A program made the translations under genes and the position numbers. Source: Bacillota bacterium (lineage in GTDB: Bacteria > Bacillota > Bacilli > Paenibacillales > NBRC-103111). Taken from it: a stretch of 64,000 nt of DNA. The first letter of the stretch is position 1; each line of letters starts with the position of its first letter. Below, piece after piece: positions 1 through 7,786 of the stretch. A model generated the notes under the pieces. It worked only from the letters and a program-made list of their open reading frames with translations. It searched no databases and was not told where the DNA came from. The stretch covers positions 124,001 through 188,000 of the forward strand of contig JAEWGW010000046.1 in assembly GCA_023388055.1 (NCBI GenBank), written 5' to 3'.

Positions 1-533
1 ATGAGAACGAAGAAGCCTTGAACCAATAGAGGCAGAATCAGACTGGCAAGTGTATTCTTCATATCGGCTACCTGGGTATAAACCAGATACCAGGGCACCA
101 GGCCGCCGTTGAACAGCATCGTGAAAAAGATGAAGAAGCTGAATATATTCCGGTGCGGAAAATCCTTACGCGAGATGGGGTATGCGTAAAGCGCCATTAT
201 AAGCAAGCTGATGGCCGTACCCACAATCGTCACGAACATGGAGACACCGAAGGATTTGGTAATCTGTGCCCAATCCTCCAAGAGGAACCGGTACGCCGCC
301 AAGCTGAATTTTTCCGGGAAAAAGCTGTACCCGTTGGTAAGTACGGTTTTTTCATCGGTGAAGGAAATCATGATGATCAACGCAAGCGGAAGCAAGCATA
401 AGATCGAGTAAATCCAGAAGAAAACATTGATGGCGATGTTGGAGCCTTTGGAAATGGCCAAGGGGCCGGTTGTATAGTTGGGCGCTTTTGGCGCCCTTGA
501 ATTATTGACAGACGTTGCAGCCTGCGCATCCAT
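1..533 (-). CDS. Carbohydrate ABC transporter permease, LplC/YtcP type (partial)
   Basis: This is one of two membrane subunits of a CUT1-type sugar or oligosaccharide importer, cut by the left window edge so that only the first ~177 residues are seen. A soluble N-terminal tail is followed by a hydrophobic segment (IYSILCLLPLALIIMISF, about residues 41-58), then the family-typical extracytoplasmic stretch with TNGYSFFPEKFSLAAYRFLL, and further membrane helices including FFIFFTMLFNGGLVPWYL, a signature of the LplC/YtcP branch. The ATG at 533 is chosen because an AGGAG lies 9 nt upstream; the ATG at 539 is only 3 nt from it. The gene follows the partner permease by 24 bp, so they are almost certainly cotranscribed. 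Substrate cannot be told from sequence. Confidence 0.9.
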   Translation of the reverse strand, partial: MDAQAATSVNNSRAPKAPNYTTGPLAISKGSNIAINVFFWIYSILCLLPLALIIMISFTDEKTVLTNGYSFFPEKFSLAAYRFLLEDWAQITKSFGVSMFVTIVGTAISLLIMALYAYPISRKDFPHRNIFSFFIFFTMLFNGGLVPWYLVYTQVADMKNTLASLILPLLVQGFFVL

Positions 534-557
534 GTGCATCCACTCCTAGAGGTTGTA

Positions 558-1535
558 TTAAAATAAGGCGTCTTCCTTGCTGATTCTGCGGATGATAAGG
601 TTTGTGAACAGCACCAGCAGGAAGCCGATCACCGCCTGGAACAAACCTGCAGCTGAGGACATGCCGATATCGCCCATTACCATGAAGGTCTGATACACAT
701 ACGTATCGATAACCTGCGTTACCGGGTACAGCGCGCCGGCATTCTGGGTCACCTGGAAGAACAAACCGAAGTCTGCATAGAAGATCCGGCCAATCTGGAG
801 CATGGTCATGATGATAATGACGGGACGCACCAGAGGGATCGTAATCATCTGGATTTGATGGCGTTTGGTGGCGCCGTCAATAACGGCCGCTTCATAATAT
901 TCCGGATCAATGCCGAGCATGGAAGCCAGGTATATAACGGCGAAGTAACCGACATTGCGCCAGGTATTGACAATAGGCAGGATCAGAGGCCAGTAGGACT
1001 TATCCGTATACCACTCCACCGGATTCCAGCCCAGCTTGGGGAACAGCCAGGTGTTGAGCAGCCCGTGCTCCATCCCCAGGAAGGCAAACACCAGGTAACC
1101 AATAACGACCCAAGAGAGCAGGTACGGGAGAAACATCGCACTTTGGTGGAGCTTGGCCGCCCGCTTATTGCGCATTTCCGAGAACAAGATAGCCAATCCC
1201 ACACCCATTATCAGGTTCATCAGAATGAACACGGTATTGTACAAAAGCGTATTGCGGATCAGCTCCCAGGCTACGTTGGTATCAAACAGAAACTTGAAGT
1301 TGTTGAAGCCGCTCCAGGGGCTATGGATGTAACCATCCGTGTAATTGATGTTTTTGAAGGCAATCAGTACACCAATCATGGGCAGATAATTATTGAACAG
1401 CAGGATCAGAATTCCCGGCAGCATCATGAAGTAGAATACCTTGTATTTCTTCAGAATGTGCAGGGTTCTCCGTTTCGCCGTTTTGGATACGGGAGCTGGG
1501 GTGACACCTGCGGGTGTCTTGAGCTCCATGGCCAT
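558..1535 (-). CDS. Carbohydrate ABC transporter permease, LplB type
   Basis: A 325-residue integral membrane subunit of a CUT1-type importer, partner of the permease just downstream. After a basic tail (KTAKRRTLHILKKYKVFYF) come about six transmembrane helices. The EAA-type loop that contacts the ATPase is visible in YYEAAVIDGATKRHQIQMI near residues 214-232. The phrase MLPGILILLFNNYLPMIGVL with IAFKNINY is typical of the LplB/YtcP-partner branch. The ATG at 1535 is preceded by AAGGAG with 9 nt spacing. No solute-binding protein or ATPase gene is visible; the former may lie beyond the left edge, and a shared MsmX-like ATPase encoded elsewhere is usual for this class. The two-component genes upstream are probably its regulators. 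Confidence 0.93.
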   Translation of the reverse strand: MAMELKTPAGVTPAPVSKTAKRRTLHILKKYKVFYFMMLPGILILLFNNYLPMIGVLIAFKNINYTDGYIHSPWSGFNNFKFLFDTNVAWELIRNTLLYNTVFILMNLIMGVGLAILFSEMRNKRAAKLHQSAMFLPYLLSWVVIGYLVFAFLGMEHGLLNTWLFPKLGWNPVEWYTDKSYWPLILPIVNTWRNVGYFAVIYLASMLGIDPEYYEAAVIDGATKRHQIQMITIPLVRPVIIIMTMLQIGRIFYADFGLFFQVTQNAGALYPVTQVIDTYVYQTFMVMGDIGMSSAAGLFQAVIGFLLVLFTNLIIRRISKEDALF

Positions 1536-2015
1536 GGGGAACCACTCCTTGTCTCTATTTGTTTTTTTATACGAAAATGCACAAGTGTCGCATCTTCATT
1601 CGGGGGGGTTCCCCCAAAGGTGCCCGGAGATTTGCTTCGAATCGGTTCGTCACGTTTGGGGGATGGTTTGGTTTGTCTGTAGCTTTATTGTATGGCTCTT
1701 CCGAATTGCAAACTATATACTGGCAGCACCTAAGCATCACTATTGTGACTTTGTGGAACGAACTGGAAAAGTTCCCAGTATCAACATGACACAATCCGAC
1801 AAAACCTGCTCGTTTTTCCCCATTGCTTGCTCCATTCATCCGTTTTCCCCCACTCCCCCTGCTTTCGAACCGCTCCCAAGTTCGCCCACTCCTCCGACCA
1901 CGCTCCCCGGTTCCCTATTCCTCCGATCACGCCACCCGATTGCCCCTCCCCATCGCTTTCTCGGGTAACCTGCTCTTCATCCGCCCTGCCCGTTTCCCTG
2001 TAAGGAGCAGGGTTT

Positions 2016-2196
2016 CGCGGACCCTAGTTCCGTTATTTCGCAAAAAAGTGCCTTTTTTTCTCCGTAACGGACACAGATGCCGCTAATTGCTCAAAAATAG
2101 GCTGTTTCGGCATTTTTGTATCAGAATAGCGGAACGTGTGTCCGTGAAAATCAGAAAAGAGGCTAATTGGCAAAAATAACGGATGCTGTGTCCGCA
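2016..2196. repeat. Quartet intergenic repeat, locus 1
   Basis: Four related units lie in the 840-bp gap between the two-component genes and the permease operon. Forward units are at 2016-2041 and 2065-2090; inverted units are at 2124-2146 and 2172-2196. Read in one orientation each runs GGACAC(A/C)-(3-6 nt)-CCGYTATT; TATT ends face the centre. The rest of the gap (1536-2015 and 2197-2375) shows no gene. It contains a C/T-rich stretch around 1830-1990 and must hold the permease operon promoter, which I could not pinpoint. The layout matches five other loci in this window. Confidence 0.7.
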
Positions 2197-2375
2197 AGCT
2201 AAACACCATGAGTCCTCCTTTTCCATCCCCAGCCGACCTCCTCACGCCAGCCCACCTTTTTTACTCCTCCTAACCGCCTCTGCCCCATCACCAACCAGTC
2301 TCTTCTCTACCGCCTACCACCCAGCTCAACCGTCCACTCATCTCTGCTCCCCCCTAACCTGCAGCCAGGTACGAC

Positions 2376-2414
2376 AAAAAAACCGCCTCCCTCCTGTTCA
2401 GGAGCGGAAGCGGC
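2376..2414 (-). terminator. Rho-independent terminator of the yesN-type gene
   Basis: Read on the minus strand, CCGCTTCCGCTCCTG pairs with CAGGAGGGAGGCGG and is followed directly by seven T. It begins 8 bp after the stop codon of the response regulator gene. This separates the two-component genes from the permease operon. Confidence 0.85.
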
Positions 2415-2421
2415 GTCGGCA

Positions 2422-4047
2422 TTACGGCAGACGGCGGTGCTTTTTGCGGTATTCGTGGGGGGACATGCCGGTCATTTTTTTGAACAGCTTGGCAAAATAA
2501 GAGAAATGGGTGTACCCGATGGCCTCGGCTACCGCGCCAACCTTCAGATTGGATTCCTCCAGCAGGCGGCGGGCATACCCGATCTTCACCTCCAGCACAT
2601 ATTCGGTCAGGGACTGGCCCGTTTCCTTGCGGAACAGCCGGGACAGGTAAGCCGGATTCAAAAACACATATGAAGCCAGCTGCTCCCTTCCCAGCTCCTC
2701 CTGGGGATGCTGCTGGGCGTATTCCTTGATTTTGGCGATGATGGAGGATTGCTGGTGGGGTTCTCCGTGGACCGCCGTTCCGGTCCAATATTGCTCCAGA
2801 AGGCGGGAGCACCATTGCCGCAGGGCTGCCAGGGACTTCACAGGCGAGAGTGTCATAGCCTCCTCCCGGCTATCCAGCGCTTCCCCCAGAGAAACCCCTT
2901 TTTTCACCGCGGAATCCAGACAAAGATGGGCAAGGCCGAAATAAACGGCCTGCAGCGATTCGACAGACAGCTCCTCCCGTTCCAGGCGGCTGAAATAACG
3001 GTTCAGTTGCTCCGTCAGCTCCCCTCGGCGCCCATTGTCCAGCAGCAGCCCCCACTCGGCCAGAGGCGGCGGCGGAGCGGGACGGGCAGCGGGTTTGCCC
3101 TCCGTGCTGGGAAGAATCACACTATTGGTCCGGGTGACATTGGTCCGTTCCGCCTCCAGAAGACGCTGGTAAGCCTCCTCCAAGCCGGCTATGCCGACCT
3201 CACCGCCGATATAGCAGGACAGCCGGCAGTGAAAATATTCATTGCAGGATTGGATGAAGGCTTCGCATTTCTCCGCAAGGGGCACCCCATTGTCCGCCGC
3301 CGCTTCTCCTGCAGCAGGCCGGTAAAACAGGATCAACCCGCTGCCGTTCCGCTCCCCCACCACGATGCCGGGGCTTCCGTCCAGCACCAGCTCCTCGGCG
3401 GCCTTGCGGATGGCGTATTCCATAATTTCCTCATCCCGCGCGCCGAAGTCCTGCTGCCACTGCTCAATACTGATCAGCACCGGGAACAGACGGTCCTCCG
3501 AGCCGAGAGGAATATCATACTGCCGGAGCGCGGCATCCAGCTTGCCGCTTAGAAAAGCCGTCCGCCCCTGGATTACCTCCTGCCAGAAGCGCTCCACCAG
3601 AAGCGGCTTTTGACTCTCCCAGAGACTGTAATACTTCCGGTATACGCTCCGGTAATCGTGGAGCTCCCGTTCGGAGCGGATTTTGTCCAGCAGCTGCAGG
3701 ATGATCTCCGACAATCTGTCATGGTCCACCGGCTTCAGCAGGTATCGGAAAGCCCCCATGGACAGCGCCTTTTGGGCATAATTGAAATTGGCATGGCCGG
3801 TCAGAAAGATGACCTCCGCATGGGGATGCTGCTCCCGGAGCCACTCTGCCAGGTCCAGACCTGACTGTCCCGGCATTTCGATATCCAGAATGACGATATC
3901 CGCCTCCCGTTCGGAAAGCAGCTCCTTGGCCTGGCGCACATCATACGCCTCCAGGACCACCGATATCCCCAGCGCCTCCCAATCCATTCCCGCCGCCAGC
4001 CCTTTGACCGCATATTTCTCATCATCCACCAATAGCACGTTGTACAT
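2422..4047 (-). CDS. Response regulator, YesN/AraC type
   Basis: A 541-residue DNA-binding response regulator. The receiver domain spans about residues 1-120 with acidic pair DD at 8-9, phosphoacceptor Asp55 in ILDIEMPG, switch Thr in FLTGHA and the lysine of LLKPVD. A long middle region of no clear motif follows. Residues ~435-541 form an AraC-type double helix-turn-helix (FLNPAYLSRLFRKETGQS and IGYTHFSYFAKLFKKMTG). Start ATG 4047 is chosen because the receiver fold begins there; a reading frame extending to 4149 is antisense-free overlap with the kinase only. It overlaps the kinase gene by 26 bp, so the two are translationally coupled. Likely target is the LplB/LplC-type importer operon downstream (inference from context). 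Confidence 0.93.
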   Translation of the reverse strand: MYNVLLVDDEKYAVKGLAAGMDWEALGISVVLEAYDVRQAKELLSEREADIVILDIEMPGQSGLDLAEWLREQHPHAEVIFLTGHANFNYAQKALSMGAFRYLLKPVDHDRLSEIILQLLDKIRSERELHDYRSVYRKYYSLWESQKPLLVERFWQEVIQGRTAFLSGKLDAALRQYDIPLGSEDRLFPVLISIEQWQQDFGARDEEIMEYAIRKAAEELVLDGSPGIVVGERNGSGLILFYRPAAGEAAADNGVPLAEKCEAFIQSCNEYFHCRLSCYIGGEVGIAGLEEAYQRLLEAERTNVTRTNSVILPSTEGKPAARPAPPPPLAEWGLLLDNGRRGELTEQLNRYFSRLEREELSVESLQAVYFGLAHLCLDSAVKKGVSLGEALDSREEAMTLSPVKSLAALRQWCSRLLEQYWTGTAVHGEPHQQSSIIAKIKEYAQQHPQEELGREQLASYVFLNPAYLSRLFRKETGQSLTEYVLEVKIGYARRLLEESNLKVGAVAEAIGYTHFSYFAKLFKKMTGMSPHEYRKKHRRLP

Positions 4048-5782
4048 GGTCTTCCCCGCCTTTTTCCAGTCTGGACTCCAAGGGCAGTATAATGAGCACC
4101 TCGGCGCCGCCGCCCTCCGCATTCTGCAAAACCACTTTTGCCTGGTCATCTGTAAAAATAGAAAGCCGCCGGATCACATTCCATATCCCCACATGCTCAT
4201 CCTGAATAATCCGCCAATCGGCTCCGGCGAACTCATCTAGCCATTCTGCGGAGAATCCCACCCCCGTATCCCGGATGGAGATGCGGGCCTCCCGCTCCTG
4301 CCCCTGGCCTATAATCTGGGCGTGGATGTACAAGTGAAACGGCTGATTCCGGTTTTTGAAGCCGTGGATCACCGCATTTTCGGCAAAGGGCTGGATGGTC
4401 AAGGGAGGAATGGCCGCTGCCTTCAATTCATCACTGACGCTGATGTCAAAGACGAGATTATCCGGGTAACGCAGCCGCTGAATCTCCATGTAGTTGGCCA
4501 CATGCTTAAGCTCCTCATCCAATGTGATATGGGGCCGGTTGCTGTGGACGGTGAAGCGGAAGTAATCCGCCAGGTGGAGGGCCAGCTTCTTCAGGGTCTG
4601 GTAGTCCTTGAGCACCGCCAGGTTGTAAACAATGTTCAGGCTGTTCATATAAAAATGCGGATTGATCTGCACCTGCAAATGCTTGTACTCCGCCTGCTGC
4701 ACCCGCAGCTTTTCCTCGTAGACATTGATCTTGAGGGAACGGATCTGATCCGCCATGTCATTGAACACAGCCATCACGTACGCGAACTCCCCCTTGCGGC
4801 CGGTAGGCAGCCGGGTATCCAGCTTGCCCTGGCCGATGCGCCGCATCCCCTTTACCAAGGCGGAGAAAGGCCCTACCAGAATACGCTGCAGAATGAGGAA
4901 GTAGATGAACAGCACAACAAGCACACCGAAGGGTGTCACGTAGATCGCTTTTTGGAAAAAGGGCAGTCCCCGGAGAATGGTAGTTTCGGGTATCGCCAGC
5001 ATCAGCCGGAGGCCGGTTGCCACGGAATCCGCCTTCACCAATAGCATCTTTTCGCTCAGACGATCATCGTCGATCAGGAGATAATTCCCCTTTTGGGTAG
5101 GATTTTTCTCCGCATAACGGCCCCAGACATCGGCGCTGATCCCGGTATTGGACAGAAGGGTGTGGCTGCTGTCCATAGCGGCAACCTCTCCTCCCGGACC
5201 CAGATTCCAGTTGCGCAGGGGAGCAATCAGCTTGTCCGGATGCACCAGAACCCCGGCAATGAGCTCAGAGGAAATGGAGGCAATGATCACCATGGCATAA
5301 CCGTCGGGGGTTTGCACCAGCTGCCATCTGCCGTCGCCGTTTTGCGCCAGGGCATCGGCCATAAGCGTAATATTACGGGTCTGGCGGTTATGGTCATCGG
5401 AGCTGGCCAGGAGCAGGTCCTTATATACCGGCGAATAAATAAAGATGGAGCTGGTGACGTTGAAATACCCGATGCCCGAGGTGAGCTTGCTCATGATGCG
5501 GATTTTGGTCAGATAATATTCATTGGAGGAGGTTCCGAAGGCATAGAGGGTGGTAAAGTCCGGATCATTAACAAACCGGTACAAAAAAAGGCTGGTTTCA
5601 TCCAGCATCTGGTCCGTGCTTTGGACATATTGCTGAAGCAAATTGTCGTAGTTGCTGGAAATTTGCTCGCGCACGATCCGGATGGAGTACATGTTATTGT
5701 AGAACAGAAACACTACAATGGGCACGATGACAATGGCAAAGCCCAGAATAATTTTCAGCCTTACGGAATGATACCATTTCAT
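4022..5782 (-). CDS. Sensor histidine kinase, YesM type
   Basis: A 586-residue membrane sensor kinase. Transmembrane helices at about residues 10-28 and 280-299 bracket a ~250-residue extracytoplasmic sensor domain. HAMP domain follows at ~300-352. The His_kinase motif QINPHFYMNSLN places the phosphorylated histidine at His376. ATP-binding motifs are PLTIQPFAENAVIHGF (N box) and IRDTGVGF (G1 box). ATG 5782 is preceded by GGGAGG with suitable spacing and starts MKWYHSVRLK, as usual in the family; the frame upstream of it has no ribosome binding site. Family members sense cell-envelope or sugar signals and act with the AraC-type regulator encoded next. Confidence 0.94.
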   Translation of the reverse strand: MKWYHSVRLKIILGFAIVIVPIVVFLFYNNMYSIRIVREQISSNYDNLLQQYVQSTDQMLDETSLFLYRFVNDPDFTTLYAFGTSSNEYYLTKIRIMSKLTSGIGYFNVTSSIFIYSPVYKDLLLASSDDHNRQTRNITLMADALAQNGDGRWQLVQTPDGYAMVIIASISSELIAGVLVHPDKLIAPLRNWNLGPGGEVAAMDSSHTLLSNTGISADVWGRYAEKNPTQKGNYLLIDDDRLSEKMLLVKADSVATGLRLMLAIPETTILRGLPFFQKAIYVTPFGVLVVLFIYFLILQRILVGPFSALVKGMRRIGQGKLDTRLPTGRKGEFAYVMAVFNDMADQIRSLKINVYEEKLRVQQAEYKHLQVQINPHFYMNSLNIVYNLAVLKDYQTLKKLALHLADYFRFTVHSNRPHITLDEELKHVANYMEIQRLRYPDNLVFDISVSDELKAAAIPPLTIQPFAENAVIHGFKNRNQPFHLYIHAQIIGQGQEREARISIRDTGVGFSAEWLDEFAGADWRIIQDEHVGIWNVIRRLSIFTDDQAKVVLQNAEGGGAEVLIILPLESRLEKGGEDHVQRAIGG

Positions 5783-6146
5783 GGAGGTTCCTCCCTTGGA
5801 GAATGGAGCTGCCGGGTTGTTTGTGGACCCAGACACGGGTCCGGTTGGCTTTGGGAACGGAAGCGGTATAGGGGTTGCCGGATCCGTCGGGTCCGTCGGA
5901 TTCGGTCAGATCCGGTCGGGACCGGATGCGTACCGTTGGGAAACCTGACAGCTGAGTATGTAATTGTATGCGTTATCAAACCGTCTGCCAAGCTTAGCCG
6001 CCTCTCCTGGTATCATCATGCCACGGTTTCCCAAAAACGTCCAGATGGCATTTTGATGCCGGGCAGGATGCGCTGTGGGCAGCTGGAACGAATTGCAGGC
6101 CGCAGTGAGACGCTTGGGCAGATCGATCACGTGTCTGAAAAAAATG
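5783..6146. other. Divergent intergenic region with palindrome
   Basis: Spacer between the leftward kinase gene and the rightward lacI-type gene. No gene is supported. It holds a perfect 8-bp-arm palindrome ATCCGGTCGGGACCGGAT at 5910-5927, within a stretch of TCCGTCGG-like short repeats (5877-5930). The kinase promoter must lie here but no convincing box was found. Confidence 0.4.
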
Positions 6147-6175
6147 TTGCCAGCGCTTCCGGGAGCGGTTACAAT
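6147..6175 (+). promoter_or_regulatory. Promoter of the lacI-type gene
   Basis: TTGCCA (6147-6152), 17-bp spacer, TACAAT (6170-6175). The start point predicted from this falls at the edge of the 16-bp operator at 6182-6197, as expected for an autoregulated repressor. Confidence 0.7.
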
Positions 6176-6181
6176 AACCTT

Positions 6182-6197
6182 GTAAACGCGCGTTCAC
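6182..6197 (+). promoter_or_regulatory. LacI-type operator O1
   Basis: GTAAACGCGCGTTCAC is a near-perfect palindrome centred on CGCG, the usual form of LacI-family operators. The same core, AAACGCGCGTTCAC, recurs at 7723-7736 in front of the cellobiose phosphorylase gene. It sits immediately after the -10 box of the regulator gene. Confidence 0.75.
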
Positions 6198-6216
6198 GAA
6201 AGGGGCTTTCCAGCAC

Positions 6217-7272
6217 ATGCGCAGTGAGGATATCGCCAGGCTGGCGGGTGTGTCCAGAAGCACCGTCTCCCGTGTGATCAACAATTATTCCAACGTACCG
6301 GAGGAAACCCGGCAGCGGGTGCTGAAGGTGATTGAGGAGCATCATTACGAACCCAACACCTCTGCCCGTGTTCTGGCAGGCAAAGGAACAGACACCATTG
6401 GCTTGTTTGTAGTGAGCACCGCCGAACGGCCCGAGGTGAACCGGATCTACGACAACAGCTATTTCGCCCGGTTCGTGGATGCGGTAACGGATCATGCCAA
6501 TGCCAAGGGCAGCTATGTGCTGATCCATACGGTTTATTCGCCGGAGGATTTCCTCCGGGTGAAGCAGGCCTTCCTGCAAAAGCGCATCGACGGCGGAGTG
6601 ATTGTCGGCTCCGGCCGGGATCCGCAGATGGTCAGCGAGCTGGCGGAGCTTCAAGCCCCCATCGTGCTGATCGACTACGATATTGGCGAGATAATCGGCG
6701 GGCGCCTGAACAAAAACAGGCTGGCCGTGGTGAACTCCATGGACTACGAAGGCACCATGTCCGTGATGGAGCATCTAATGGGACTGGGCCACAGGGAGAT
6801 TGGCATCCTGGCCGGGCGGCTGGATACCTATTCCGGCCGGGAGCGGTTCAAGGCATACGAAACGGCGCTCCAACAGCACGGCTTGCCCATGTGGGAGGAG
6901 TTTATCCTGCAGGGCCAGTTCCTGAAGGAAAAAGCCTATGCGGAGGCCGAACGGCTGGCACTCTCTGAGAAGCTGCCCACGGCGCTGTTCTGCGCCAATG
7001 ACGATATGGCCATTTCCGCGCTCCAGGCCTTCACCCGCCACGGCATCCGGGTGCCGGAGGACATTTCGCTGGCAGGTTATGATGACGTGCCGTCCGCATC
7101 CTTGCTGTCGCCGGGTCTAACCACCGTCCGGCTGCCCATCTATGAGATGGCGCGGGCTGCCGTGGAGTCCATCAGCCGGATGCAGCAGAAAAAAAGCGGC
7201 TCCAGCTTCGAAACCGTCAGTTTCCCCGCAGAGTTTATCCAACGCGGCTCCTGCCGGAGCATCGGGCCGTGA
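6217..7272 (+). CDS. LacI-family transcriptional regulator
   Basis: A 351-residue repressor. Residues 1-50 carry the LacI helix-turn-helix (DIARLAGVSRSTVSRVINN) and hinge helix (NTSARVLAGK). From ~58 on is a periplasmic-binding-protein-like ligand domain (DTIGLFV, HLMGLGHREIGILAG, TALFCANDDMAISALQA, EDISLAGYDDV). ATG 6217 directly precedes the HTH; AAAGGGG lies upstream. Followed on the same strand, after a 514-bp gap, by cellobiose phosphorylase, and both genes carry the same palindromic operator, so it most likely represses itself and that gene in response to cellobiose or a derivative (inference). The effector cannot be read from sequence. Confidence 0.93.
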   Translation: MRSEDIARLAGVSRSTVSRVINNYSNVPEETRQRVLKVIEEHHYEPNTSARVLAGKGTDTIGLFVVSTAERPEVNRIYDNSYFARFVDAVTDHANAKGSYVLIHTVYSPEDFLRVKQAFLQKRIDGGVIVGSGRDPQMVSELAELQAPIVLIDYDIGEIIGGRLNKNRLAVVNSMDYEGTMSVMEHLMGLGHREIGILAGRLDTYSGRERFKAYETALQQHGLPMWEEFILQGQFLKEKAYAEAERLALSEKLPTALFCANDDMAISALQAFTRHGIRVPEDISLAGYDDVPSASLLSPGLTTVRLPIYEMARAAVESISRMQQKKSGSSFETVSFPAEFIQRGSCRSIGP

Positions 7273-7430
7273 AGCCGCGGCGGGCAACCGAGCCGGTTTG
7301 TCCTGTAATCCGGCCGTGTCGGACGGGACAGCGGCGCTGAGCTCCTTCAGCAGAGGTGGACTCTGCCGGTGCAGGCTGGTGCAGGTCAGTGTAGGCTGGC
7401 GTAAGGCCGATTTGCCCTCCACTTTCCTGA

Positions 7431-7614
7431 AATAACTGCAAAAGTGCAGTTATTCCAGGCGGAGAGGCCCTCCGGCACCACTTATCCTGCAAAAATACAT
7501 TTATTTTTGAAAAGGCGGCCTTTTTGTCTGGGATGGGCAGGAAATAACTGCATTTTTGCAGGTAAAGCCGCTCAATGACCCCTACAGCCCAAAAATAACT
7601 GCACTTTTGCAGGA
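7431..7614. repeat. Quartet intergenic repeat, locus 2 (TGCAG subtype)
   Basis: Four copies of a ~21-bp unit, CTGCAAAARTGCAGTTATT-like. Units 1 and 2 (7433-7456, with perfect arms AATAACTGCA/TGCAGTTATT at 7431-7454, and 7486-7507) read one way; units 3 and 4 (about 7542-7562 and 7593-7613) are inverted. The TTATT ends face inward as in the other five loci, but the stem sequence is unrelated to theirs. The remaining gap between lacI and the phosphorylase gene (7273-7430, 7615-7720) shows no gene. Confidence 0.7.
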
Positions 7615-7720
7615 TAGGATCGCTTAGAGGAGGTTCGTTCTCCGCTGTATCGCGCAAATACTGCTCCTGCGCTCAGCCCATCGCTTTGCCCAGATCAGGC
7701 AACGGGAGCTTTACCCCAAA

Positions 7721-7736
7721 ATAAACGCGCGTTCAC
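7721..7736 (+). promoter_or_regulatory. LacI-type operator O2
   Basis: ATAAACGCGCGTTCAC, 51 bp before the phosphorylase start codon. It shares 14 consecutive bases with O1 at 6182-6197. The promoter it controls could not be assigned with confidence. Confidence 0.75.
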
Positions 7737-7786
7737 AAAACGCCTGTTTATCATAAAACCTTCCTATCCGAAAGGAGTCGACCCCT

